Source: Armatimonadota bacterium (GTDB lineage: Bacteria > Armatimonadota > Fimbriimonadia > Fimbriimonadales > Fimbriimonadaceae). From it: a stretch of 64,000 bases of DNA. Positions within the stretch are counted from its first letter, which is position 1, and every line of letters begins with the position of its first letter. Below, one piece after another: positions 45,056 through 52,783 of this stretch. A program made the position numbers and the translations under genes. The notes below the pieces were generated by a model that saw only the letters and a program-made list of their open reading frames with translations, was not told the DNA's origin and did no database searches. The stretch is taken from contig JACRPN010000011.1 of assembly GCA_016223145.1 (NCBI GenBank), positions 288,704 through 352,703 on the forward strand, written 5' to 3'.

Positions 45056-47341
45056 ATGCTCCTTACGAGCCTGATCTTCGCTATGGCTACGATCCCGCAA
45101 CACACCTTCGGTTGGAACGACACCGACTTTCTGCTAGACGGCAAGCGCTTCCTGATCCGCTCGGGCGAGATGCATCACGAGCGCATCCCCGTGCCCTACT
45201 GGCGGCACCGGCTGAAGATGGCCAAGGCGATGGGCCTGAACACGGTCTGCGCGTACCTGTTTTGGAACCACATCGAGCCCGAACCGGGCAAGTGGAACTT
45301 CAAGGGCCCTTCGGACGTGGCGGCTTATTGCAGGATCGCACATGAAGAGGGCCTGAAGGTCATCCTTCGGCCCGGACCCTACTCCTGCGCCGAGTGGGAG
45401 TTTGGCGGTTTTCCCTATTGGCTGCTCAAACACGAGGGGATTCAGCTTCGCACGCGGGACCCCCAATATCTGGCAGCGGTAAAAAAGTACCTGGCAGCCG
45501 TCGGAAAAGAGCTAGCCCCCCTTCAGTGGACCCGTGGCGGACCCATCATCATGGTCCAGGTCGAAAACGAGTACGGCAGCTACGGCTCGGACAAGGAGTA
45601 CATCGGGATCGTGGCACAGGACCTTCGCGACGCCGGCTTCGAGGTGCCGCTCTTTACCTGCGATGGCCCGAGCCAGCTCAAAAACGACACGCGCGATGAC
45701 CTGTTCTGCGCGGTCAACTTCGGCGGCAATCCCGAGCCGCACTTCAAGGCGCTGCGCGAGATACGGCCCAAGGGTCCGCTCATCTGCGCCGAGTTCTATC
45801 CGGGATGGTTCGACTCTTGGGGCGGGAAGCATCACACCGGCTCGGTCGAGAGTGTCGTCAAAGACCTCAAATACATGCTGGACCACAACGCTTCGTTCAG
45901 CATCTACATGGCGCACGGTGGCACGTCGTTTGGGTTCAACAGCGGCGCGAACTGCCCGCCGTTCTCGCCTCAGAGCACGAGCTACGATTACGACGCGCCG
46001 ATCAACGAGAACGGTCAGGCGACGCCCAAGTTCCACGCCCTACGAGAGCTTTTCGCCAAGTACCTGCTCCCTGGGGAGACCCTGCCGCCTGTACCGACAG
46101 GAATTGCTGTCGGCTCGCTCAAGCCGGTGCGTCTGACGGAGTTCGCTTCGCTTGCGGCGAACCTGCCGAAGCCCAAGCGCTCGCCCAGACCACTCACGTT
46201 CGAGGACGTGAACCAGGCTTACGGAGCTGTTCTCTACCGGACGTCGTTGCCGGCAGGGCCGGCTTGCCGGCTCAAAGTAGATGAGATCCATGACTACGCC
46301 GTGGTCTCCGTGGACGGCAAGAGAGTTGGAGTGATCGATCGGCGTCGCGGGAAGAACACGCTCGACCTTCCAGTTCGGAAGAAGCCAGCAACACTGGACC
46401 TTCTGATCGAGGCCATGGGCCGCGTGAACTACGGCGGCTTCATCCACGACAAGAAGGGACTGGTCGGCAGCGCCTCATTGGTGAATGCAGGGGAGAACAC
46501 ACCCCTGAAGGGCTGGCGAATGTTCAGGCTGCCCTTCGACGCGGAGCACCTCAAAACCCTCAAGTTCGGAAGATCGGTGGGAAGAGGGCCTGGCGTGTAT
46601 CGAGGCCATCTGGAGATCTCCGAGCCCAAAGACACCTTTCTTGACGTCCGCAACTGGAACAAAGGCATGGTTTGGGTGAACGGCCACAATCTGGGCCGGT
46701 TCTGGAGCATCGGCCCGCAGCAGACGATGTACTTGCCCGGTTGCTGGCTCAAAAAGGGAAAGAACGAGGTGCTGGTGCTGGATTACGGCGACAAGGTCGC
46801 CAAACCCACGGTCCAGGGACTGACGAAACCGATCCTGGATGAGCCGCACCCCGAGGCGACCAACCTTCACCGCAAGCCGGGCCAGAACCTGGACCTCACG
46901 GGCTATCTGATGGCAGCAAGCGGCGCCTTCGAGCAGGGCGACAAGCCTCAAAGCTTCAGTTTCGCACCGATTCAGGCTCGCTTCGTGTGCTTGAAGTCCC
47001 TCGGATCGCAGGCTGGCGACCCGTATGCCAGTTGTGCGGAGCTCTATGTGCTCGGCGGGGACGGCAAGCCGCTCTCGCGGGCTGGCTGGAAGATCTCCTT
47101 TGCCGACAGCGAGGAATCGGAAGGCGAGGACGGCAGCGCGGACAACCTATTGGACGATAATCCAAAGACGATCTGGCACACGCAGTGGGTGAGCGGGAGT
47201 CCTGCCCATCCCCACGCGGTCGTGATTGACCTGGGCAAGGTCCAGACGCTCTCGGGATTCACCTATGTCCCGCGCCCAATGCAGTCGAACGGCCACCCGC
47301 CTGGGAGGATCAAAGGGTTCGAGTTCTACTGCAAAGAATAG
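45056..47341 (+). CDS. GH35 beta-galactosidase with C-terminal discoidin-like domain
   Basis: 761 aa. Short N-terminal hydrophobic stretch (LLTSLIFAMATI), then the GH35 barrel: LLDGKRFLIRSGEMHHERIP, NTVCAYLFWNHIEPEPG, acid/base Glu172 (VQVENEYGSYG) and nucleophile Glu246 (ICAEFYPGWFDSWGG). Beta-sandwich domains follow, including NWNKGMVWVNGHNLGRFW, and the C-terminal ~130 residues form an F5/8-type C (discoidin-like) module ending YVPRPMQSNGHPPGRIKGFEFY. Likely removes terminal beta-galactose from plant-type polysaccharides. Exported if the N-terminal stretch works as a signal. Confidence 0.92.
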   Translation: MLLTSLIFAMATIPQHTFGWNDTDFLLDGKRFLIRSGEMHHERIPVPYWRHRLKMAKAMGLNTVCAYLFWNHIEPEPGKWNFKGPSDVAAYCRIAHEEGLKVILRPGPYSCAEWEFGGFPYWLLKHEGIQLRTRDPQYLAAVKKYLAAVGKELAPLQWTRGGPIIMVQVENEYGSYGSDKEYIGIVAQDLRDAGFEVPLFTCDGPSQLKNDTRDDLFCAVNFGGNPEPHFKALREIRPKGPLICAEFYPGWFDSWGGKHHTGSVESVVKDLKYMLDHNASFSIYMAHGGTSFGFNSGANCPPFSPQSTSYDYDAPINENGQATPKFHALRELFAKYLLPGETLPPVPTGIAVGSLKPVRLTEFASLAANLPKPKRSPRPLTFEDVNQAYGAVLYRTSLPAGPACRLKVDEIHDYAVVSVDGKRVGVIDRRRGKNTLDLPVRKKPATLDLLIEAMGRVNYGGFIHDKKGLVGSASLVNAGENTPLKGWRMFRLPFDAEHLKTLKFGRSVGRGPGVYRGHLEISEPKDTFLDVRNWNKGMVWVNGHNLGRFWSIGPQQTMYLPGCWLKKGKNEVLVLDYGDKVAKPTVQGLTKPILDEPHPEATNLHRKPGQNLDLTGYLMAASGAFEQGDKPQSFSFAPIQARFVCLKSLGSQAGDPYASCAELYVLGGDGKPLSRAGWKISFADSEESEGEDGSADNLLDDNPKTIWHTQWVSGSPAHPHAVVIDLGKVQTLSGFTYVPRPMQSNGHPPGRIKGFEFYCKE

Positions 47342-47671
47342 GGATGAGGGCGATCGCTGCTTCGTTCACGCCGCAAGGACCCCTCAACCGGTTCGCTGAC
47401 GCCCGCTGGCCTCTCCCACAAGGAAGATGAGGCCATGTGTTCGCGGGACCGCAGTCGAGGACCTGCGGCCCGCGAAGACGCATGTGCACCAGGCTCCAGG
47501 GCTTCGCCCTTCGCTTCAACGGGTCTGCCCTGAGGGCCTGCCCCTTCCTCCGCAGAACTCATTGAAACAGACCCGCGAGGAGCCAGGAGGCTCCAAACCA
47601 GATCGCAATGACGGTGGTGGGCTTCCCCTAAGGGGCGCAGGAAATCGCACGACGGTAGACTCTATGCTGCA
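47342..47671. other. 330-bp intergenic region with degenerate repeats
   Basis: No gene. 47380-47432 looks like a decayed F1 copy (CTCAACCGGTTCGCTGACGC, GGCCTCTCCC). A hairpin-forming stretch at ~47443-47475 pairs CGCGGGACCGCAG with CTGCGGCCCGCG. TAGACT at 47655-47660, 11 nt before the next GTG, could be its -10 box. Confidence 0.5.
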
Positions 47672-48889
47672 GTGAAACGACCTGCGCCGCTGCTGCTCCT
47701 CGTGTCCGTGCTCGCGCTCGCGGCGAAGGGCCCCGCGACGTGCAGGCAAGCGGACCCGCTGACTTCCGGGGACAGGGCCTACCTGCGCGATCTGGCCCGC
47801 GACACCTGGCGCTGCATCGCGGGGCTGGAACACCCTGAAACGGGCCTGCCCTACGACAACTCGGACAAGGGCGAATTCACCTCCGTCTCGAACATAGGCT
47901 TCTACCTTTCCAGCGTCGCCGCGGCAGAACGGCTGGGCTTCATTCGCCATGAAGAGGCCGTTGCGCGCCTCAAGAAGACCCTCGCGAGTGTGCTGAAGCT
48001 CCAGAAGTGGCGCGGCTTTCAGCAGTGCTGGAACTCGGTGCTCACGCTCCAGCCCGCAACGCACGACACCGCGATCTCCATCCTCGACAGCGGCAACCTG
48101 GCTGCGAGCCTGCTCGCGGTGGCGCAGATGACGCCAGAGGTCAGCGAGCCCAGTCGGCGCTTGTTTAAGGCCATGGAGTGGAAGTGGTTCTACGACCCCG
48201 CTGCCGAGGCGCTCTTCGGCGGGTATGACACGAAGACCGGAGTCATGAACCCTCGATGGCATCTGAGCGCTTTGGGCACCGACGCCGAGCTCGCGCTCTT
48301 CTTGGCCGTCGCATCCGGTCAGGCGCCGGCGAGCATCTGGAGTAAGCTCGACACCTCCAGAGAGTCCCGTTACGGATTCGAATACCTGAAGCCCGGATGG
48401 CAGGGCGGCGGGCTGTTCATGCATTTCATCTCTGGCATTTGGCTGGACAATCGTGGCACCTTGATGGAAAAGTCGGCAAAGAGCTTCGCCGCCGCCCAGA
48501 TCGAGCACGCGAAGAGGGTCGGCTCCCCGGTCTGGGGCTGGTCCGCCTCCGACAACCCTGCCGGCGGCTACCTTGGATGGGGCGCGCTGATCGACGAGGT
48601 CGTCACGCCCCACGCCTCGGTCCTCGCGATCGAGCACTTTCCCAGAGAGGTCGTTTTCAACCTCAGAGCTATCGAGAAACTAGGTGCGCGCAGCCGCGGG
48701 CAGGGGTTCTTCGACGCGATCAATACGAAGTCCCGGCTCTGCTCAAAGAAGTTTCTGATGCTCGACCAGGGCATGCTCCTCTTGAGCTTGACGAACTTCC
48801 TGGAGAACGGCGCGGTCCGGGCAGCGTTCCAGCAGGACCCCGCGGTCCAGTCGGGTCGCCGCAAGATCGCCTTCTTTAAGGGCCGTTGA
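47672..48889 (+). CDS. Secreted glycoamylase-like (GH144-related) protein
   Basis: 405 aa with signal peptide 1-20. Sequence features match the glycoamylase-like domain: LPYDNSDKGEFTSVSNIGFYLSSVAAAERLGFI, GFEYLKPGWQGGGLFMHFISGIWLD, and PVWGWSASDNPAGGYLGWGALIDEVVTPHASVLAIEHFP. Related enzymes act on beta-1,2-glucans, so an extracellular or periplasmic glucanase is possible. GTG start; TAGACT upstream at 11 nt. Confidence 0.75.
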   Translation: MKRPAPLLLLVSVLALAAKGPATCRQADPLTSGDRAYLRDLARDTWRCIAGLEHPETGLPYDNSDKGEFTSVSNIGFYLSSVAAAERLGFIRHEEAVARLKKTLASVLKLQKWRGFQQCWNSVLTLQPATHDTAISILDSGNLAASLLAVAQMTPEVSEPSRRLFKAMEWKWFYDPAAEALFGGYDTKTGVMNPRWHLSALGTDAELALFLAVASGQAPASIWSKLDTSRESRYGFEYLKPGWQGGGLFMHFISGIWLDNRGTLMEKSAKSFAAAQIEHAKRVGSPVWGWSASDNPAGGYLGWGALIDEVVTPHASVLAIEHFPREVVFNLRAIEKLGARSRGQGFFDAINTKSRLCSKKFLMLDQGMLLLSLTNFLENGAVRAAFQQDPAVQSGRRKIAFFKGR

Positions 48890-48904
48890 CACCCTAAGCC
48901 CATC

Positions 48905-48960
48905 GCCCCTCGCCTCGCCTCTCGCCCCTCCCCTCGCCCTTCGCCTCTCGCCTCTCGCTC
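48905..48960. repeat. CT-rich degenerate tandem repeat
   Basis: Successive CCCTCGCCTCTCGC-like units between the glycoamylase-like gene and the radical SAM promoter. Similar in kind to the purine-rich insertion in moeB and the tract at 11110-11170. Confidence 0.55.
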
Positions 48961-48963
48961 ATT

Positions 48964-48998
48964 ATAGTAGACGTATCCCTACTATTTTGTGATATAAT
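48964..48998 (+). promoter_or_regulatory. Inverted repeat operator and TATAAT promoter of the radical SAM gene
   Basis: Perfect inverted repeat ATAGTAG-N8-CTACTAT (48964-48985) followed 7 nt later by TATAAT (48993-48998), which ends 6 nt before the ATG. The repeat covers the -35 zone, so a regulator bound there would control transcription. Homologues of the downstream gene are often DNA-damage-regulated, so a LexA-type site is one possibility. Confidence 0.6.
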
Positions 48999-49004
48999 GT
49001 CCAC

Positions 49005-49862
49005 ATGTCTCTGCAGCCGGTGCTCTTCCAGCCGCCGCCGATGGTTCGCCCCAGCTTCAAACTGGGGCCTGCCGAGGTCGCTTTGCGGAATTCGAGGCAA
49101 ATCCTGGCAAGAGGTGTCGGGCGGACCGAAGCCTACGATTTCACGCTAAACCCCTATGTCGGGTGTCAATTCGGGTGCAGCTACTGCTACGCCGCAGCCT
49201 TTGTGCCGGATGAGGCCCGTCGGCAGGAATGGGGACAGTGGGTGGAGGTCAAGGAGAATGCCCTTCAGCTTTTGCGGCAGAGGCGGGACCTCGCCGGCAA
49301 GACCGTCTACCTAGGCTCTGCGACCGACCCTTACCAGCCCGTCGAGAGCCGCACACGCCTCACGCGCCGGATTCTCGAGTACCTCGCCACCTTGAACCCT
49401 CAGCCGAGGATCGTCATCCAGACCCGCAGCCCTTTGGTGACTCGGGACATCGACGTGCTGCTTCGCTTTAGCAGGCTGCGGGTCAACGTGAGCGTGACCA
49501 CCGACGACGACGAGGTGCGCCGAAGCTTCGAGCCGAACGCACCGACCATCCCCGCCCGGCTTGCCGCTCTTCGAGAGCTCAGGGCCGCAGGACTCAGGAC
49601 GGGATGCTGCCTGGCGCCGCTGTTGCCGGTTCGGGATGTCTCGGCTTTCGCCAAGACTCTGGCAGAACTCGGGGCCGAGCGATACGGCGTGAGCTACCTC
49701 CATGCTCCGAGGGAGGGTTTCGCCGCCGGGAGTCGGGAAGCCGGGCTCAAACTTGCCCAAGCTGTCGGTTGGAACCTTCAGAGCTACCGGCGAACCGTGG
49801 CTCAGCTTCAAGAGCGCCTCCCCGAACTCCTCTTCGGCCCCAGGGTCTTTGAGCCGGAATAA
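49005..49862 (+). CDS. Radical SAM protein, SplB-like (Rv2578c-type) family
   Basis: 285 aa. The 4Fe-4S motif is CQFGCSYC (Cys54, Cys58, Cys61) in the NPYVGCQFGCSYCYAAAF context typical of the COG1533 SplB-related family; VYLGSATDPYQPVE and VQTRSPLVTRDIDVL are further hallmarks. Function unknown; in other bacteria family members occur with DNA-damage genes such as imuB and dnaE2. Leaderless, with a strong TATAAT box and an operator-like inverted repeat in its promoter. Confidence 0.85.
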   Translation: MSLQPVLFQPPPMVRPSFKLGPAEVALRNSRQILARGVGRTEAYDFTLNPYVGCQFGCSYCYAAAFVPDEARRQEWGQWVEVKENALQLLRQRRDLAGKTVYLGSATDPYQPVESRTRLTRRILEYLATLNPQPRIVIQTRSPLVTRDIDVLLRFSRLRVNVSVTTDDDEVRRSFEPNAPTIPARLAALRELRAAGLRTGCCLAPLLPVRDVSAFAKTLAELGAERYGVSYLHAPREGFAAGSREAGLKLAQAVGWNLQSYRRTVAQLQERLPELLFGPRVFEPE

Positions 49863-49937
49863 CCGCTGACTTGGCGTTAGGTCTTTGTCCCTGCGCAGTG
49901 TTCGGCAAGAAGAGGGGGATGTATAATCGCCTGCCCG

Positions 49938-50900
49938 ATGCTGACCTTTCGGCCGTTCCAACGCACGGATGAGGAATACGCGGCGCTTGTACGCGTGTAC
50001 AACGTCATCTGGCCGGACCGGCCGACCACGCTCGAAGCCGAGCGCTTCAGCGATGAGACCCGCGACCCGCAGAGGTTCTTCGAGCGTTTTCTGGTTTCAG
50101 AAGATGGAAAGGACATCGGCTATGCGACCGCGGGCGAGTCCTCCTGGAGCCACCGGGAGGGCAAGTACTTCGTCGGCATCGAATTCGTGCCCGGCAAGGA
50201 GGGCTGCTTCCATGAGGCGCTGGACTTCCTGAAGGCGCGAATCGCCGATCGCGGCTACAACCACCTCGTCTTTTGGACGCGCAGCGACAAAGTCAAGCAG
50301 ATCGAGAACTACCGATCGATCGGCGCGGAGAACACCCAGCGCCAGCCGATCTCCGAGCTCGATCTTCCCTCGTTCGATCCAGCGGTCTGGAGCTCGTCTT
50401 TGGCGCAATTCAGGGATGCCGGCTTCGCCATGCGCACCCACGCCGAGATGAACGACGCCGGCTTTGACTGGCGGCCGGACCATTACGCGCTGGAATGCGA
50501 GCTTTGGGAGGACGTGCCCTACACCGATACCATCACGATGCGCCCGTTCGAAGAATGGCTGAAGAGCAATGAGGGTTCCCCCGATTACCGAGCAGATCTG
50601 AATTACGTCGCTTTCGACGGGGATCGGATGATCGGCATGAGCCATGTGTTTCGCGATGCGGGCAGCGCAGCCCGGCTCTTTACAGGGCTCACCGGAGTCC
50701 TCCGCGATTTTCGCCGGAAGGGAGTGGCGACGGCGCTCAAGGTGGCCTGCCTGACACGGTGCAAGGAGCTTGGCTTCAAGGTTGTGGAGACGGACAACGA
50801 GGAGAAGAACCCGATGCTCGACCTGAACATCGCGCTGGGTTTTCGAAAGGTCTTCGAGTGGATGCAGTTCGAGCTCAAGCTCCCCGGCGCGACGAACTGA
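49938..50900 (+). CDS. GNAT family N-acetyltransferase, two tandem domains
   Basis: 320 aa, with two GNAT-fold halves: an N-terminal one (LTFRPFQRTDEEYAALVRVYNVIW ... GKYFVGIEFVPGKEGCFHEALDFLKARI) and a C-terminal one with the acetyl-CoA-binding pattern GVLRDFRRKGVATALKVACLTRCKELGFKVVETDNEEKNPMLDLNIALGFRKV. The acceptor is unknown. The TATAAT box at 49922-49927 is 10 nt before the ATG. Genes of this type are common antibiotic or metabolite acetyltransferases. Confidence 0.82.
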   Translation: MLTFRPFQRTDEEYAALVRVYNVIWPDRPTTLEAERFSDETRDPQRFFERFLVSEDGKDIGYATAGESSWSHREGKYFVGIEFVPGKEGCFHEALDFLKARIADRGYNHLVFWTRSDKVKQIENYRSIGAENTQRQPISELDLPSFDPAVWSSSLAQFRDAGFAMRTHAEMNDAGFDWRPDHYALECELWEDVPYTDTITMRPFEEWLKSNEGSPDYRADLNYVAFDGDRMIGMSHVFRDAGSAARLFTGLTGVLRDFRRKGVATALKVACLTRCKELGFKVVETDNEEKNPMLDLNIALGFRKVFEWMQFELKLPGATN

Positions 50901-51027
50901 GGGCGGAGGCTCGGGGGGAGCCATAGGTGAGCCGGAAACAGGAGAAACGGCGAAAACCGCTGGCGACAGGCGACCCCTTTCTCATCCTCACGCACTCTCG
51001 CTCATCCTCATGCATCCTCGTTCACCA

Positions 51028-51405
51028 TTAACGCTCCGCGCCAGACATCGGTACGGGCGAGCGGCTCACAGTTGCGCTCAGAAGTACTCCGCTTGGACTG
51101 AAAACAAGGTCCCCGTCTTCTTCGACGAACGGATCGGCGGTGCCGTGGTGGTACTCCCAGCGCTCTCCCCCGTCCGGCAGGGCAACCACTGACTTCGGCT
51201 CTCCAAGAATCTGGAGGACCTTCTCCTGGGACATGCCGGCGGCGACCCGGTGATCTTTGATGAGCTGGATCGGGTTGTCGGGCGGCGCGGGGCCGATGAT
51301 CCAGTAGACGCCGAGTACCGCGACCAAGAGAAACGCAAGCGGGCCCCCGATCATGAAGAGGTAATCGAGGGCGGTCAAAGGCTGCTGCCTTGCGGGGCGA
51401 GGCAT
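51028..51405 (-). CDS. Small membrane-anchored protein with BamE/SmpA-like domain
   Basis: 125 aa. N-terminal transmembrane helix at about 11-37 (LDYLFMIGGPLAFLLVAVLGVYWIIG). The stretch VAAGMSQEKVLQILGEPKSVVALPDGGERWEYHHG follows the SmpA/OmlA (BamE) domain pattern (GMxxxxVxxxLGxP followed by a W-Y strand). The ATG at 51405 has CAAACT (51412-51417) 6 nt upstream, so I prefer it to the ATGs at 51444 and 51423. Possibly envelope-related. Confidence 0.65.
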   Translation of the reverse strand: MPRPARQQPLTALDYLFMIGGPLAFLLVAVLGVYWIIGPAPPDNPIQLIKDHRVAAGMSQEKVLQILGEPKSVVALPDGGERWEYHHGTADPFVEEDGDLVFSPSGVLLSATVSRSPVPMSGAER

Positions 51406-51454
51406 GGGGAGAGTTTGGCGCATTGGGGAAGGGCCCACAGGCAAGCTGCCTGCG

Positions 51455-52654
51455 CTAGGGTAGCCGATGGCCCATCTTCTCGCGCTTGGTGGCCATGTAC
51501 TTGGCGCGGGTGGGGGCGGGCTCCGCGATCAGCGGCACGTGCTCGACGATCTCGAGCCCGTAGCCCTGGATTCCCGCGACCTTGGCCGGGTTGTTGGTCA
51601 TCAGCCGAAGCTTGCGTACGCCCAGATCGGCCAAGACCTGCGCGCCGAGCCCATAGTCGCGAAGGTCCGCCTTGAAGCCAAGCGCCTGATTCGCTTCCAC
51701 CGTGTCGAGGCCATTGTCCTGAAGGGCATAGGCCTTCAGCTTGTTGATCAGGCCGATGCCGCGGCCCTCGTGCGGGATGTAGACGACGATCCCCTTGCCC
51801 TCTTCCTCGATCCGCTCCAGCGCCATGGTCAATTGGTCGCCGCAATCGCAGCGAAGAGAGTTGAGCAGGTCGCCGGTCACACAGCTCGAATGCATGCGCA
51901 CCAGCACAGGCTCGTTGCCCGCGACCTCGCCCTTGACGATCGCCACATAGGGCTGGCCCTCGATGGTCGTTTCAAACGCATAGAGTGTGAAGTGGCCGTA
52001 GCGGGTCGGGAACTCGATCGGGCCTGCCGCGAGCTTGATCAGGTGCTCGTGCATGCGCCGGTAGGCGATCAGGTCGGCGATCGTGATGATCCCTAGACCA
52101 TGCTCTTCCGCAAACTGAATCAGCCCATCCATCCGGAGCATCGTGCCGTCCTCGGCGAGGATTTCACAGCCGACGGCAACCGGTTTCTTGCCCGCTAGAC
52201 GGCACAGGTCCACCGAGGCTTCCGTGTGGCCCGCGCGCTGGAGAACGCCACCTGAGGCGGCTCTGAGCGGGATCACGTGTCCCGGCCGCATCAGATCCGA
52301 TGGCTGGGCGTCTGGGTCGCAGAATACGTGAACGGTCTTCGCCCTGTCAAAGGCCGAAACACCCGTCGTGGTGCCAACTGCCGCATCGACGGTTTCGGCC
52401 ATCGCCGTACCCAGACGTGCCGTATTGGTCTTGGTCATCATGGGGATCTGGAGTTCGGCAAGGCGCTCGGCGGTCGTCGGGATGAACGGCACGCCGCGCC
52501 CGAATTTGACCATGAAGTTCATCGCCTCGGGCGTACAGTCCTCGCCCGCCATGATGAGGTCGCCCTCGTTCTCGCGGTCGGGGTCGTCGACGACGATCAC
52601 CATGCCGCCGCGCTGGATGGCCTCAATGGCATCAGGAATGGAAATGATGGGCAT
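51455..52654 (-). CDS. ribBA: Bifunctional 3,4-dihydroxy-2-butanone-4-phosphate synthase / GTP cyclohydrolase II
   Basis: 399 aa riboflavin biosynthesis enzyme. The RibB half (1-~200) has [16 protein letters not shown] and [16 protein letters not shown]. The RibA half has the Zn site [18 protein letters not shown] (Cys, Cys, Cys), [13 protein letters not shown] and the C-terminal LMTNNPAKV. Both sets of residues are complete, so both activities are expected. A TAGAAT box (52663-52668) ends 8 nt before the ATG. No FMN riboswitch is seen upstream, and no other rib genes are nearby. Confidence 0.96.
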   Translation of the reverse strand: MPIISIPDAIEAIQRGGMVIVVDDPDRENEGDLIMAGEDCTPEAMNFMVKFGRGVPFIPTTAERLAELQIPMMTKTNTARLGTAMAETVDAAVGTTTGVSAFDRAKTVHVFCDPDAQPSDLMRPGHVIPLRAASGGVLQRAGHTEASVDLCRLAGKKPVAVGCEILAEDGTMLRMDGLIQFAEEHGLGIITIADLIAYRRMHEHLIKLAAGPIEFPTRYGHFTLYAFETTIEGQPYVAIVKGEVAGNEPVLVRMHSSCVTGDLLNSLRCDCGDQLTMALERIEEEGKGIVVYIPHEGRGIGLINKLKAYALQDNGLDTVEANQALGFKADLRDYGLGAQVLADLGVRKLRLMTNNPAKVAGIQGYGLEIVEHVPLIAEPAPTRAKYMATKREKMGHRLP

Positions 52655-52699
52655 TCGAGTCTATTCTACGGCTGAAAGGCCGGCCGCGGCATCAGGGGG

Positions 52700-52783
52700 T
52701 AGACTCGGAGCACACTTCCGCTCCTTCCGATTGTTCTTTTGTGACCCAATGCCTCGGGACGGGCGGCCACAGGAGAACCACCC
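52700..52783 (+). promoter_or_regulatory. Promoter and ~70-nt leader of acnA
   Basis: TAGACT (52700-52705) gives a start near 52712. The leader contains a small GGAG/CTCC hairpin and ends AGGAGAACCACCC before the ATG. This leader with a Shine-Dalgarno contrasts with the leaderless genes around it; post-transcriptional control is possible but not shown. Confidence 0.5.

Noticed and set aside
47516..48637. 373-codon frame on the minus strand
   Set aside because: Antisense to the glycoamylase-like gene, whose motifs are convincing.
52663..52700. FMN riboswitch upstream of ribBA
   Set aside because: Only about 45 nt separate ribBA from the acnA promoter, and no RFN element core is visible.
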